A stretch of 64,000 nucleotides of DNA. It comes from Pelecanus crispus. Lineage: Eukaryota > Chordata > Aves > Pelecaniformes > Pelecanidae. Made by a program: the position numbers and the translations under genes. Shown in pieces: positions 23,615-36,460 of the stretch (within the stretch, counting starts at the first letter, position 1; every line of letters starts with the position of its first letter). The notes under the pieces are model-generated. The model was not told the origin of the DNA. It saw only the letters and a program-made list of their open reading frames with translations, and made no database searches. Location: NCBI RefSeq assembly GCF_030463565.1, contig NC_134652.1:12997397-13061396 (forward strand), written 5' to 3'.

Positions 23615-26600
23615 GGTGTTCTTAAGTGTAACAGGCTCTAGGAGACTTAAGTGCTGTCACTATCCAGGACTTATTATAAAGTTAAAGCTTGTCTTTATGA
23701 TTTTCCCGTGCACACAATATATAGATACACACAAGATCCAATGGAGCACATAACGTATTCATACTGAATGTTTCTGATTTGTGCATGGATTTGGAGGGAG
23801 GAAATGAATGCTGCCTGGTGATTCCTGCTTGCTTCTCCATCTCCCCTTTTAGTTTTATCCCAAGTTAGAATTGATGGCATTTCTGCTGTTCTCATGTCCT
23901 GTTTGGGTACTGGTCCCTTTCAGCCCTCCTCAGGGAAATAGCACTGTCTTAGCAGGTTCATTACATCTGTATTTTCACCACAAAGAACAGTGGGGGTAAG
24001 GTACAGCTTCAATGCAGGTGAACATCACCTTTCTCTTAAAGCACATTTAACCAAAGATATTTTGATGTTTCTTTGAACTTTTAAAGATATGTTAAGTGTA
24101 GCAAGTATTTCCAGGAAATGTTTGTGCTCTGGATTATCTGCCTGTGCTTTGATGGCTGCTTATGTCCTTTTCAAATTGCTGTCAATGTGTGTGTTTAGTA
24201 CAGCAGCACAGATTTTCTTCAGTGCTATTCAAGTTCTTAGGGCAGGTTTATCCGCGAGGCATCTGAGCAATGGCTTTAAAGGGAAATAAGAAAACAAACC
24301 CCAAACTACTATACAAAGATCCTTCCAAAAAGAGTTAAGAAATCACCGTTGCTCCTGTCAGGCTGAAAGAGAAAGAAACATGCACACACAAAGAGAAGAA
24401 AATTTCATTGCCTTAGTTGCTCTATACTTTCCATCTCTCCCTTGTGTCTGGCACCATCTCAGAATGAAATAGTTGAGGAGGAATGTTGAGTCTGTGTCTG
24501 CGCTCCTTTTCTGCTCATGTAAATCAGGATTCACTTAGATGAAGCCAAGAACTGCTTTGTGGCAAGCAGAAGGAGAATCCATCTCTATTCCTTTCTAATG
24601 TTTAGGTATTGAAACCAAGCAGAATGAATAATTTCTGAGAAATCTTGTGTTTGACAAGGTGGATTTTGGTGAGAAACAAACCTTTATGAGCAAGTAGAGG
24701 AAAGAGATACCTTGAGAAACTTTATGAGGAGCAGAGAATATAGTACAAAGGAATCAAGATCTCATTATAAAATGTTACTCTTGAAACCTGTACTTAATCC
24801 TCTATATAGAGAGCATTTTGTTTAAATAAGGACATACTGTATCATTAAACAGATGGAGATCTTTGCTGGAGAGGGTTCAGAGAAAAGGAAAGATGTCTGT
24901 AATTTGGTGCTCCTGCTTAAATATATGGAATTGTGTGGTTGATGTCTGAACTTGGATGATACGATATGTATTACATTTTAACCCATTAGTAAATTTGTCC
25001 TTCTAATAAGCTACTCAGATGATCCAGAAATACTTATGCGGTAGCAGCTGCTAGAAGATGAAAATATTTCATCGTAGAAATACATGGTATAATGAAATAT
25101 GGGAAATGAATGCAGTATCGCAATAAGGACAAAAGAAGAAAGATGATATACAGTTTTAAATATTCACCTTCTGTGTTGAGTTTACAAAGTACAGATGACG
25201 TCAGTAAATTGAAAATGCCACTGAGACACACAAATCATTAAACACCAGTATTAGAGACACTTGGGGAAAGAAAGTTGTCAGAACAATTTTCTATTAGAAA
25301 ATACAGTTTAGGCAAAATTGGAAAATTTCTTAGGGGTATGTCATTTTCAGTGACATTTGCTACACTAAAATACCAACCAAAATTGATGTGCATTCTGATA
25401 GTGTCAAAAACTAGTGAGAAACATTCCCAGTTGGCTTTTGCTTTGGCACCAAAATTATGACAAGATACTATTGCTGTATCATGGACACATCTTTTATACT
25501 GAATATATAAGAATATGTGGAGTGTATGGGACACTACGTGATACATCATCTCATTCCCAGGAGGTGTGAAAGTTTGTTGCTCCTCCGTCCTCTTCCACCT
25601 TCCCTTCTGGGAATGGGCCCTATGAACATGCTGTATTCTTTCTCTGTCCTGGAGAGATTTTGTTTCCAGCTGTCTCCTCTTTGCTATGTCTCCTTAGTTG
25701 CATGGTGGATGCCTCCAAAGGCTTTTTGCTGAAGGTAACAAGTTCTTTGGGCAGGGCAGCCACTGCAGGGAGCCAAGTTGGTGGGTCATCTCAAAGGCAA
25801 TACAATGTTTTCCTTTCTCAGCCAGTACTTGTGGGGATTTAATCACTGACACCTCTGGAGTGGCAGGAACCACATCTCTATATATGTTTTAATCAATATG
25901 TAATGTTCTGACATTATCAAAAGGAAATGCTTTGGTGCTATTGATTATCAGCTGAAAAATGTTTACTGGTACTCATTTTAGTAGGAAATTTCATGGTCTT
26001 GCCTTTCCTTCTTGGGACAGAAACCAAACATCAGCCTGTTTGAATCCCTCACAGCACAGAAATTGTGGCTTCTGGCACATTCAGAGAGAGAATGTGGCTT
26101 GGAAGGTGATTTTTATATGAATCTCAGCAATTTTTGCTTTCGAGAAAATGATCCTTGTTGGCTGCTATACAGTTAATGTGAAGGTAACTTGAATATCAAA
26201 TATTTATTTTTGTTCCTGAAGCAGCCTCAGCTTTACTAAAGGTAGCTCTGTGGAAAGTCAGAAATGTGGCAGCTTGGCCTAACTAGCCAGAAACCCAAGG
26301 AGAAATTAGATTGCAAGAGGAACATTTGAAAACTCAAAAAGCTATTTTTCACTGTTCTGACCCCTTTCACTGCTGAGCAGATTGACAGCTGAGATCCTAA
26401 GGTATGCGATTTCCACCCAAGCAGGAGCCTCCTAAAGGTGTTAATCGCTGACATTGTTTTAGCGCAGAACAAAGAGATGTCTTCTCCCTGATAATTGCAA
26501 GTCCTGTACAATGTTCCTTTTACAGACACATATTTGATTGCTGGCTCAAAGAACCGACAGTCTCAGTTAGCCCTGATCTGGGAGGCAGACACAGCCACTG

Positions 26601-27711
26601 CAGAAACAGTTACAAGGAATGCTCTGGATTGCTTTACGCAGGAGTCAGATAACTTGATTGCAATGGTCTCTTCCCTAGGCAGGAGGTAGACTAGATAATT
26701 GGTTCTTCCTTAAATGTGTGAACAGGCAACAAGAAGCAGCAGAAACATGAGGTTTACAACTGCATTGATTGTGTGATCACTCAATTCAGCCTAGTAAAGT
26801 TTTTTTGTCATTTAGATAATTAACTTCTAAAGGAAAATAATAATAATAATGATAAAGACACAGACAGGCACAAGCACACAAGAGATGGGCATTGATTTTA
26901 GGGTGTGGTGAGAGGCATTGTGAAGGGAGTTGAAGGAAGCCCTCAGGGTGTAAATTGGCGCCTGAAAGGCAGGGCAGCCAGCTGGCTGTAATTCCCTGTC
27001 TTCCCAGGTGGAAGAAATAAGTGATTAAGGAGGAAGAGATATGAGGGGTAACAGTAGAAGGGTGAGGGTCTTTTGTAGGACTGCATGAAGTTGTAAGTGG
27101 TCTGTTGAAGAACAGCTTTTCTAGTAGAGAAGTTGACCTGTGGTTGTTGCTAAGCTTTGGAAAAAGCTGATGTTGAGTGACCTCTCAACAACTGAAGAAA
27201 ACCACTGTGGTCTGAAGTGTTTTCTAGTGGTGGAGATGTGCTAAGGAAGAAATGTGTCCTAAGCAGGTAGGAAGCCTCTCTTTGGGGGGGTGTGTGGTGC
27301 TAACTGGAGAATGAGAGAAGACTTGGCAAAATAGAGAGGGTAAGGCTGGAAAGCAGTATGCTAAGATGTTGCCTGGAAAATGTAGGGAATGGAGCAGCAA
27401 ATTGAAGCTGCTGATAGAGCAGAATAATGTGATGCTGTCAGAAAGCTAGGTTTGTGGGACATGACTTTGAGAAGTGAAAGAGCAGGCAATGGAAAAAGTG
27501 GACTTAAGGCAAGGTTTGTGGTCTGGGCTAATGTGATTGGAACAATTGGTTTTAAGTGTGGTTTTAGCTCTAGAATTGGCTAAAAAGAGACTTCAGAGGG
27601 GAAAGAACATTTCACTAGTGAAGACACAGATGGCTGGATTGATTTCATTCAGGAAGAACAGCATGAGCATTTTGATAAAGAGGGTGGATTTTCTGTTGGG
27701 GATTTTGGACT

Positions 27712-27858
27712 TTATAGAATCATAGAATGGTTTGAGTTGGAGGGGCCCTTAAAGATCATCTTGTTCCAATCCCTCTGCCATAGGCAGGGATGCCTTCCAC
27801 TAGACCAGTTTGCTCAAAGCCCCGTCCAGCCTGGCCTTGAATGCTGGCAGTGATGGGA
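27712..27858 (-). mobile_element. CR1 LINE, 5'-truncated 3' end (avian type)
   Basis: The plus strand starts ATAGAATCATAGAATGGTTT, the reverse complement of the typical avian CR1 3' terminus (repeated ATTCTATG-type octamers). It continues through blocks for GGGCCCTTAAAGATCATC, CCCTCTGCCATAGGCAGGGA, CTTCCACTAGACCAG.TTGC and TGGCCTTGAATGCTGGCAG, all in consensus order. The match is close, so this is a younger copy than the others in the window. It is truncated at about 27858, as most CR1 insertions are. It has no coding content. Confidence 0.93.
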
Positions 27859-30800
27859 CTTAAGTGATGTAGCAGCACTGGCTGGTAACAAAGAGGCAGA
27901 CAGAGGATAAGAGCCAGGATAAAAGTAAAGAAGCCTCATTATGCGCTGGTGAATGTTGTGGTGTTGGTGAAACAGCTTGGAGGAGGAGATAAGGAGATAA
28001 ACTGGCAGATATTAACATTGCTAGCCAAAATTTAATACTTAGTGGGCAGAGGCAGTTGCTGGAGGTGGGACATAGATTGAAGAGTTTAACTAAAAGTAGT
28101 TTTCCATGCCTTTCCCTGCATATACTGTGCTATTTGTTCTCAGCATCTCTGAATGAAAGTCATCTCTCTCAGCCACCACCTGTGGAGGTTTGACATGAGC
28201 CAGCCAGTAAGTTGCATCTGATGCATGTGGTTTTAACTGTATTTCAATACTCAGACGCAGGGCTATAGTATGTGAACAAGACCCTCTTAAGGGATGTAGG
28301 TAATTACACAAATTGGTGTGGAGATGTTTTGCCAGAAGAGATGTATTTTGTTTACCTTCTTGAATTTGGCAGGGAATGGCCTTGCTATTTGTAGAGGTCC
28401 AGGTTCTTGTAGCTGGAGAGCTTCTGTCTGTGCTCAGAAAGGAGTGAAATGATTGGGGACTACAAAAGGCTGTAACCTAGCAGCTTATGATTTTAGAAGG
28501 ATGATGTAAGCAAAACCAGAGGTCTTTATACCCTCCTGTATCTTTGTGACAAAAGCTAATATGGACAGGGATTGCCCTGGTCTCAGTGGGGAATTCTGGT
28601 GGTGCATTTTTGCCTTTTGAGCATGCAGCCTTAGAAACAAGCTCTCCTGCAGCTGACATGATGCAATCGCAGCAGAATGTTTGCAGCCTGGCTTGGATTT
28701 GTGGCTTAGACCTGAGGTGCAGTAGGCTGTCACTGTTGAGCTGAGGAGGGGCAATGTCATACGTGCTCTTGGCGTGCAGCAAGTTAGCTGAAGTGTACCT
28801 GTATTTACCTTAGCTCATGCTGAGAGGCATTTAAACTGAATTTTCTTTGAAGATGAGGAGCCCTCATGTGGACAGTTATCCCAGATGGGCTAATGTATGG
28901 CAACTCCTTAAGTTGTACTAGTGTGAGATACTTCACTTAAATCCTCAGATTTTTCCAGCTGAAGCTTTTGCATGTCTGCCCACAGAAGCTTGCACTAAGG
29001 CATTGCTGCTTTTTTTTTTTAAGATGGTGTTGGCAGCCTGTGGCAAAGGGTTGTTCTGAAGTGGGTTGGTATGTTATAAAAAGCACAGAGGCAGCTTCTA
29101 GCACCTGATATGCTGCAGTATATCATCTCAAGCGGGCTGGGAGTCTCTGGCCATACCAAGAATCACAACCCTCCCTTAGCTGCTGACTCCCTTTGGCTTC
29201 TTTCAAAGATGGTTTCTCCTGTTCCCATTGATTTTTTTCTTTTTTTTTTTTCTTCCCCCATTCATTCCAACTTCTTTAACTTGTGAAAGTGAAGCACAGC
29301 TTGGCTTGCTTCTCCTGAAGATCTGCCAACACCCACATTAACCCACAAGTATCTTCTTTCTAGCTAGTGTTTTGGCAGGAGACCTTCTGTCTTCACACTG
29401 CATAGTTCCTTCTGGAGAGTAAAGGGACAGATCTCGTGCTACTGTTCATAGTTCTACTTAGAAGATTTTCAAATATGTGTCTTGAGGGCAAAAGGGTGTT
29501 TTGAATTTTCTGCTTTATGTCTATTGTATGAGATGTGAAAAGAAATCTGTATTTAGATGGACCGCTCTTTTTTGATCTTTACTAAGGATGTGTTTAGCTT
29601 GCTCAATAGTCTAGCCCGTGGCATGTTTGTGTGCATTGAAAGGCAGTGAGGGTGGCTACTTCCCTTGGGGAATGGTAATAGGCAGATGATAGCATGCCAA
29701 CTGCACCTTCTTCTACCTGTTATACCAGTACCACTCCTGTTGGTGTCACAAGACACATGGTATCACCAACCCATATGTAAGAAAAAGACAAACTGTGTCT
29801 TCCCAGAAGGTGATGTAGCAAAGTTAAAGCATAGCAGTTGTATGGGCCAAAGCATCATGCAGCCAATGGTGCAGTTATTCTAGATACCTTGGTCACAATA
29901 ATCATCTGCCTGCTTATTGATGATCTGCTGGAAGACCTTATCGTATAGAACTGTGCTTTGCAGATAAAACAGGGCGCATTAGCTTCTCTGCTGGCATAAG
30001 CTCTTGGACTAACCTGGAAGTAATTTTCAGAAATCAATTGATTTGGGTCTTGTTTGTTCTCTCCTGGGCTTTGAGTTTGTAGGCTTTCCGTTACTTTTTG
30101 CCATTAGAAAGATGAGAATGAGTAGGTCTAATACTTTTTGTTTGGCTCTGATCATGTTGGAATAAAGGGACCATCTTGATGGAGGTCTGGGAAGATATCT
30201 TGTGCTGCATTTCCACTAAGGTGCCAGGCTTTTCTTGTCATCCCCTTCAGGTTAGGAACTGACTTGTTCAAGACAGGACTTAGCACTTGTCCTGCCTTTT
30301 AATCCAATTCAACATACCCCTGACTTTTTAAATAAATCTGAAGTGTTCACTTTGCAATAGAAAAATGGTAAAGTGTGTGGGAGAAGTGCTCGTTCCTAGC
30401 TCAGTCCTATTATCAGAAGTGAAATGCTCCAGCAATCACATCCATTATGCAAAGGTGGGATATCACAAGAACTGTGCAGAAATCTTGACAAGAGTCTTCC
30501 AGTTGATGGTATCCATCGCCACTGAATAGAGTTTTCCCTAGAGTGTGCATAAGCAGAAGGCAGGTCTGTCCACACAGCCACAGCTAGCTGCGACCTGCCA
30601 TTGACACCACTTCTGTTCCCTCACACAGAAGGTAAACTGTGTAGCCAGGTTGAAATATTTTGCTAATTAAAAAACATTAAATGATCTCCATCTACCTTCT
30701 CCCCAATGAACAATGCAATTGAAGTCTTATTAGAGCTTGTACAGAACCTTTGATAACAATGGAGCCATTTGTATTAAATTCAGCCTTAGTTTTCTTATTC

Positions 30801-33800
30801 CACCAAGTCCCATCATTGTGTTCATTGTACTTTGAAGTCATAGCAAGCTTCCCTCTCCTGCTATTCACCTGATTTATTTCAGCCCCAACACACAGCTCCT
30901 AAACTCTTGTTAAATTTGTTTCTGAACAAAAGGACTAAAATCGGAGGCTGTTTTAAATGAAAGACATGAGGCAGTTATGGTTCCATTCATTTGCTTGTAT
31001 CTATTTGCTCTATCTAGAGAGCTATTGTTATGCATGCAGTACTGGAAAATAATAATACTAATAAAAAATAATAATTCTCTCAGGGTTTGCTGTCAATAGC
31101 AACAATCTAAAAAGAACTCAAGCCTAGAGAGTCAGTGATGATATTTCAGTTCTGCTGCTAAACTTTAATGCCTTCTGGATGCAAAAAGAGGCTGAAGACA
31201 GACAGGAACTAGAGGGATCTGCTCAGTCTCTGAAGCCAGGTCCTCATGTGGTGTGAATTGGGTCATTTAACTCCACCCTGGACCCTTTCAGTTTGGATAT
31301 GCCAGTTGCTCAATGATGTGTGACTTAGAGCGCCGCTCTGAAGGGGTGGTAACTTTCTCCTCTTCCCCCAGGAAACCCTTTTCTGACTCAGGGACATGCA
31401 ACAGCTGAAGTTTTATCTCTGTCTTGAGCAGGGCTGGAGCAGGAATTCAAGAGCTTAGAGAGAAGTCTGAGTGAACTCAGTGTTTGTGAAAGGGTTTACA
31501 AAGCTGCTGGAGGGTTGCCTGTGACTCTGGGGGCTGTGTGTGGATGATGCTGAGTATACAGCAGGATGTTACTGCTGCCTTTTTTCCTTCCAGATATCAC
31601 AGATTTGACCGGCTTCTGAGAACTGACCTTCCCTAAAGAAGAAATTAAGTCTTGTTGTTGGCACCCAATTTGAGTCAGATCAGGGTCAGCACTGGTGATG
31701 AACTTGGCCTTGTAGGAGTTGTGCTTGTCTAGGCTAGGTGGTTGGCCTCACTCTTGGGAAAATTTTTTTCAACCTAGATGAGTAAAAACCTACAGAATCC
31801 CAGGTTCAGTGAAAAGCCTGGTTCTTTAAAACCTACTGCCTCTGTGTTAGTCTCCTCTGAAAACAGAGAACAGAAGAGCTGGGCAGGTGGGATTAGTTTC
31901 CTTTCTCTGATAAAAGCAGATTAATTTTAACACTAGCTAAAATTGCATCCATTTTTTTTTGGTGAATGAACCATAAGACACATTGTCAGAAGTGAGCCTT
32001 CCATAATGACTGTGGTTAATATTTTAGAGCCATTTTCTCTGATCAGAGCTTAGACGCGAGCATGTGAGAATCGGCAATATATGCAGTATATTAGCTTGAT
32101 TTCTGTTCATTTGCAGCTCAAGAGTATTCCTCCCTTCCTCCATGCTAATTTCAGGATACCTCTGAGTTCTGTAGAGCAAGGGATTTGCATCTGATTTCAT
32201 ACCCAGGTATATGTTTATTTACTTTGGGAGAGCTGTCTCGTAGGTGGAAGGGAGGTAGGACAGTTCACGTGCTTGTGGGTCTAAGCTGAGTCTTGGGCAA
32301 TCTCAGTTCAGTTAGAGAGTCTGCAGCAGAGCAGATGTGTTTTCCAGAAAATCCCTGTGCCTTGTAGGGACTCAGTTTCCTGAATTGTAGCATGCATATT
32401 AAAATCCTTGCCCTGCTTCCCATGGGACCCATGAATCTAAATCTCTTCAAAGGCTGTTGTGCACTAAAATACCTTGTTAATAAGATGCAAAGGTAGAAGG
32501 GGAAGATCTAGTGCTCACTGGCAAAGCACCTATTCCAGTCATATGTAATTCTTTCCAAAGGCTCATTTTGGATGTTGCTCCTACTCCCTTCATTTTTGTT
32601 CTCTGAGCATGACAGTCAGCTTGAACAGAGCTCCGCAAGAAACATTAATTTTAATTTATGGAAGTGTCCACTGAATTAGATAAGGACCATTTTTGCAGCA
32701 GTTAGTTCCATGAAGCTCATCTAAGCAATCGCTGTTACTGTCCTGACTTGGTCCTGTCCCTTCCTGGTGCAAAGAAGGGATGAGGATTGTGTTTTGGGAG
32801 CAACAGGGAAAGTTGGACCTCAGCAGGGAATGGGGTGGCTGAGGCTGCCATGGGACCATGCCCATGGGTTGATGTGGCTAGTTAAGTTTCACAGCCTGAG
32901 CGTTGCCACTGGGAGTGGGAAGAGACTAGTGAGAGGAGGTTATTGTGCACAGCACTTCCAGGAGTGTATTTCTCTTAAGACTTGGATCTTGTGGAGTATT
33001 TAATGAAGTAGCTGCTGTACTTGCTGAAGGACAGCTGGTTGAGTTGTGCAAATGCAAATTTCTGTGGTATGAGGAATACAGTGTGTACCAAGGTGTGTGC
33101 CCTGAGTGTCTGGGTCTACTGGTCTTCCTTGTTGGTTTTTTTATCTGCATTTGTTCCATACTGCACAGTACAGGGGAACACTGGGACCAGCTACAAAGTG
33201 CTCAATGCATTCACATGGGGTGGGGATGACCTGCTGTGTCTGTATCTCAAGACAGTACCCTGTCCTGAAGTGCCAGGTGAAGAATGGCTTTTGTCCCATG
33301 TTTTGCTCCTGCGCTGACCATTTTCTGCAAAGAGGGTCTTTGGCCAGATCCCTCTGGTGTTGTCCATGAGTGCTGCTTCATCTAGAGAGAACATGAATGA
33401 CTGAAGGCAGTTTCCATTGGCCATGTGCTCCACAGGGGTGTCTTCTGCCTGATTCCTGCTCTCACTTTCCTGGAAGAAAACATTACATTTCAGACTATGT
33501 CACCTGTGCTGTTAAAACCCATCTGTGTCTGACTGCCTGGGTTTCCCATTACTTTCTAATCCTAATGCATAAACCAGTGCAGCCGAGTAAACTATATAGT
33601 GCTTAAAGATGACTTGACCCTGTCATTTGTTCTTAACGTCTCCTTCGGCACTGCTCGGGGTCTGGAACAACTGAATAGCCCTTATGGCTGACAAAGCTGT
33701 AGTTGAGAAAATACAGCAGGAATATTAAAGTTTTATGACAGTCACTTAGGAATGTAAGTTGAGACAAATCATGCTGTGGATGTAGGATAATGGCCTGAGC

Positions 33801-36384
33801 CTAGGATGAGAAGTGGTAGGACAAATGCATCAGCTCTGGTGTGCTAAAAAAAAATTGGACACAGCCAAGGTAATAGTTTTCCTAAGAGCTCTTGAAACAA
33901 CTGAAATTCTTAACATTGCAGTTGTTCTCAATTAAGTAGTTTTCTTCTACTTATATGTTCTGTTGTCTTGCTTTTTGCCCAAATTAGGGAAGTGAATTTC
34001 TTAATTCTCCAGTTCTCAAGCTCTGATGTAGATTTCTAACACTTTGAGGTATATTTAACCAGATCCTTCTTTATGAAGTTGGGGGGAAAAAAGAAAAAAA
34101 CCAGGGAAATCTGGGAAATATTTTTAACTCTAACAGGTCCTTAGTGAATATTGATAACCAGTAAGGCTAAGCAACTGTGTTTCTGCAGCTTGGGTGTTGT
34201 ATTCATTCCGGAAGTGTGACAGAAGATGGAAGCTGTTATTCCTGCTGTTTTCCCTTGATCAACCAGTACATTTTTTCCACAAAGCCTTTACTGGTTTAAC
34301 AGTTTTCATCCTTACTCACATAAGGAAAAGGGTGCTGCAAAGACTCAGGAAAGGTTTCAGGAACTTAACACTTAATGAAAAGAAATTAGAAAGCACCAGC
34401 AACACAGCTGGGGTGAGCCACAATTCTCATTTCATGTCTTTATTATGGGAATCCCCAGGGCTCCTGCTGGGGCTCTGCTCTTTGCTTTCTCTGCCCCATT
34501 TCACAGCTGTCTTACTGCAGCATTGCCACAAAAGAAACCCACCTTTTTTATTTATGAATATCTGAGAAAGAAATTATCAGCACCATCTATTGGGGAAACA
34601 GAGGTATTGGTTTCTTCACCGATTTGAATATGCAAAATCTTGTGGTTTTCTGCTTGCTTTTTTGATTTCTAGCTATTGTTTAAAATGAAAATGTGCCTAG
34701 ACACCCTGCCTGTTTTTTAACTTATAGCAGCCTGGAGTCTGTGCTTGGGGGATTGTGCCTTGCTTCAAAAGGTACCTTCAAGAAATGCAGTGAACCATTT
34801 AAAAGGGGCAAGCAGACAAAGATTCAAATGTCAAAATGGTACCTTGGCCATGGCAGGTTCTGTCACATCAATAGGACAAGGGCAACAGCCAAGAAACAAT
34901 TTGCAGCTGAGGAGATAGGCATGTCTAGCGCCTTGAGTCAATCTATCTATCCTGGTGTGTCTGAGAAATTTGGGTGAAGAATGAGATATTTGACCCTCTT
35001 GATCTTTTAGGACAAACGAAACTCTAGAGCTGGAAGAAAAGGCAGTGAAATTATTGTTAGCAGAAGACTGACTTCAAAGCACATCTTAGGGTTGGAGAGT
35101 AGTCATGATCTGAAGTAACTTCAGGACAAGCATGGTGTCATCGGTGCTGACTCCTGATCAGATTAGTGGTCTTCCTAGCATGTTTCAGGAAATTTGCACA
35201 TGTAGAGCCTATTGACACATAGTGTGAAATTATCCCCTAACTCTCACTTATTCTGCTACGTTATGGGCTTCTCCCTGTTTCTCTGGTACTCTCACCCATT
35301 GCATTTTTGTGCTGTTCCTGTAGCTGTACATCACTGGTGCTTTTGTCTTCCCTGCACTCCTCCTTCAATAAGAAGTAATTTCTTGCTAGGAGCACCATGC
35401 CTGCAGGCCAAGGTTCAAATCCCACTATTGATAAGCAATGATGATGCAAGAATACAGCAGGTAACGGTCTCCTCCCCAACAAGTTCTGATTCTTGCTGCT
35501 GTGAGAAACACATAGCCCCTGCACTGATGGACCAAGATCTGTTTTACTGCTGGTCTTAAATGGTTTCCCTACAATATTTGTTGGAGAACACTTAAATCTT
35601 TTTCATCTCTCCATTGAAAAAAATCTTTCCTTAATGCCCAGCATGATTATATTTAGAACTTGTTTATCCATTTGCTGTTCTGCCAACCCAATCTTTTAAC
35701 TTTCACTCTGGTCTCTACGCTGCTGCCTTCTATTTAGAAACAAAAGTCCTATCCTTTTGTAGTCTCTATTTTACTTGGTAAACAAGCAAAGGTCTTTTAT
35801 ATGGCATGGCCACATGATTGCAGCAACTGAATTAGCATTTTAAGAAGTTAAGGTCCCACAGGTAACTTAATCAGTAAAAGTTTAGCTTTTTAAAAATTGG
35901 ATGATCATTATTCCAGATGCTCTGGATGGCTATTGGAGAGACCCAAGTACTTTGTATCATAAATTCCTATTTCAGTAGCTTGCTCTATCACTGACAGGTG
36001 ATAAGATAGCTAGATTTCAGATAATTGACACACTAATATTCAATGATTGTTAGCTAGATGAATGCCATTCTGAGACTATGGGAGGATTAAATATGAGAGG
36101 AGGGAGAATAGAGCTGTATTACCTTTGGGAATGTGGACTTGTTATAGATATGAAAGGGTTATTAAGACCTCTGCAGGTAGTGTAAGCTGGACAGCTTTGG
36201 CTTTGATCCCACAGGCTAGAGGGAATTGCAGTGCTCCTGAAATGCAAACTGCAGAATTGCTTATGCAGTGACAACCTCCGGAGCTCCTTCACTCCAGTTT
36301 TAAGTGATCCCAGTGACAGGTTTCCCCGCATGCTTCCCTTGAGGTGTGTGTGCTTGGTCTAATTGATTGACCCATTAGCAAAGC

Positions 36385-36460
36385 AAATTTCTCTTGCTAT
36401 TCAGCCAAAATTTTCCTTCTGCTTAATTTCAGCCCATCACTCCTAGTTATGCCCCCTGTG
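36385..36460 (-). mobile_element. possible CR1-like remnant
   Basis: The block TTTCAGCCCATCACTCCTAG followed by TTATGCCCCCTGTG resembles the interior of degraded CR1 3' ends in reverse orientation. The match is short and its flanks are not convincing. A similar weak resemblance is seen near 35600-35690. Confidence 0.3.

Larger units (their letters stand above)
16601..27711 (+). other. intron 1 segment, non-coding with simple repeats
   Basis: No exon is supported. Complex AT-rich stretches at about 18430-18640, 18910-19140 and 22390-22700 have the look of conserved non-coding DNA (low repetitiveness, ATTA and FOX-type cores), but conservation cannot be judged from one sequence. Homopolymers and a POU-site cluster are listed separately. 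The numerous open frames of 60-150 codons show no family motif. Confidence 0.45.

Noticed and set aside
35411..35421. tRNA-type B-box GGTTCAAATCC
   Set aside because: No A-box at proper distance and no cloverleaf can be drawn. At most it is the head of a decayed tRNA-derived SINE.
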